The position numbers were made by a program, and so were the translations under genes. DNA of 64,000 bases from Paraburkholderia acidisoli (GTDB lineage Bacteria; Pseudomonadota; Gammaproteobacteria; Burkholderiales; Burkholderiaceae). The notes under the pieces were generated by a model. It saw only the letters and a program-made list of their open reading frames with translations, had not been told where the DNA came from and made no database searches. Shown piece by piece: positions 63,589 through 64,000 of the stretch. The stretch's first letter is position 1, and each line of letters starts with the position of its first letter. The stretch spans positions 620,001-684,000 of the forward strand of contig NZ_CP046915.1 in assembly GCF_009789675.1 (NCBI RefSeq), written 5' to 3'.

Positions 63589-64000
63589 ATGATCGCCTGG
63601 TTGAATGCGCAACTCGCCGCGAGCGCCGTGGGTTTCGGCGCGATGTCGATCGTGGTGGCCGGAAGCGTGGTCGCCTTCGCGTATCTGGTCTATGGACTCA
63701 CGGGCTTCGGTTCCTCCATCGTCGCCATCCCGTTGCTCACGCAACTGGTGCCGCTGCGCACGGCCACGCCGGTGATGCTGGTGCTGGATCTCGTGGCGGG
63801 CATGCTCGTGGGCATGCGCAATCTTCGCTCGGTACAAACCCGCGAACTCCAGCGGCTCGCGCCGTGGTTGTGTATCGGCCTTCTGCTCGGCGTGAGCGTA
63901 TTGGTGTCGGCGCCGGAGAAACCGCTCGAACTCATACTCGGCGTATGTCTGCTCGCGTACTCGCTCTGGCGCGTGACGAGCCGCGGTGAGTTCCGCGAAA
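63589..64000 (+). CDS. TauE/SafE-family sulfite exporter, 5' part
   Basis: Incomplete: 137 residues are visible before the window ends. Hydrophobic segments and the repeat motif VYGLTGFGSSIVAIPLLTQLVPLRTATPVMLVLDLVAG are typical of the TauE/SafE family, whose members export sulfite, sulfoacetate or related anions. GAGG precedes the ATG at 63589. Next to suyAB the natural role is removal of sulfite released by desulfonation. Confidence 0.85.
   Translation, partial: MIAWLNAQLAASAVGFGAMSIVVAGSVVAFAYLVYGLTGFGSSIVAIPLLTQLVPLRTATPVMLVLDLVAGMLVGMRNLRSVQTRELQRLAPWLCIGLLLGVSVLVSAPEKPLELILGVCLLAYSLWRVTSRGEFRE

Noticed and set aside
1..64000. Insertion sequences, prophage, tRNA or rRNA genes
   Set aside because: I saw no transposase, integrase, terminal inverted repeats with target duplication, or cloverleaf sequence.

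Overview
The window is high-GC beta-proteobacterial DNA. H-NS proteins of the Burkholderia type, a neutral-porin-type OmpC family porin, many LysR regulators and iterated FecI/FecR/TonB-receptor cassettes all point to the Burkholderiaceae, most likely a Paraburkholderia or Caballeronia relative. It starts at the replication and partition locus of a secondary chromosome or megaplasmid, and the rest is accessory metabolic and regulatory cargo typical of such replicons. The species assignment is inference.

Origin region (1-6400). Seven direct 17-bp iterons (422-859) and at least two inverted copies precede an AT-rich stretch and the parAB operon. parB is followed by a terminator and then a 1.6-kb centromere of eight perfect 17-bp palindromes (TGTGTCGASTCGACACA) plus two degraded copies. 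The last five sites, counting the degraded ones, are 187-189 bp apart, and two of their spacers are still recognisably related. The replication initiator gene is not in the window and presumably lies left of position 1.

Region 6.4-23.2 kb: a LysR-TetR pair; an SbcD/SbcC-like (YhaO/YhaN-like) nuclease-ATPase operon; an H-NS protein with an H1-like tail; two MFS transporters; a SnoaL-like secreted protein; LysR regulators; a PRC-barrel protein; a MarR-GNAT fusion with twin operators; and a TetR gene divergent from a second small H-NS-like gene.

Region 23.2-29.4 kb: an MFS-amidase-RidA-FAD amino-acid dehydrogenase operon divergent from an XRE-cupin repressor across a perfect palindrome. Together they read as an amide or D-amino-acid catabolic module. 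An isochorismatase-family hydrolase follows.

Region 29.4-43.7 kb: two complete FecI-FecR-TonB receptor systems, each behind a Fur-box-like site. They flank a small redox island (two SDRs, an F420-reductase-like NADP protein, two LysR regulators, a tautomerase and a 55-residue secreted peptide).

Region 44-50 kb: a YheO-type PAS regulator, a porin, RidA, LrgA/LrgB-like proteins, an Lrp/AsnC regulator and a Tat-exported PLP enzyme resembling PvdN. The motif TTCAAC-N5-GTTGAA occurs in three promoters here, and two of them share about 50 nearly identical bases. This outlines one regulon.

Region 50-56 kb: MarR, an HD-domain hydrolase, a catalase and two AraC-type regulators.

Region 56.3-64 kb: a GntR regulator, SuyA, SuyB, a dicarboxylate-type symporter, an SlcC-like and a ComC-like dehydrogenase, a LysR, and a TauE/SafE sulfite-exporter-like gene cut by the window end. 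This matches a complete 3-sulfolactate pathway: uptake, racemisation through sulfopyruvate, desulfonation to pyruvate and sulfite, and sulfite export.
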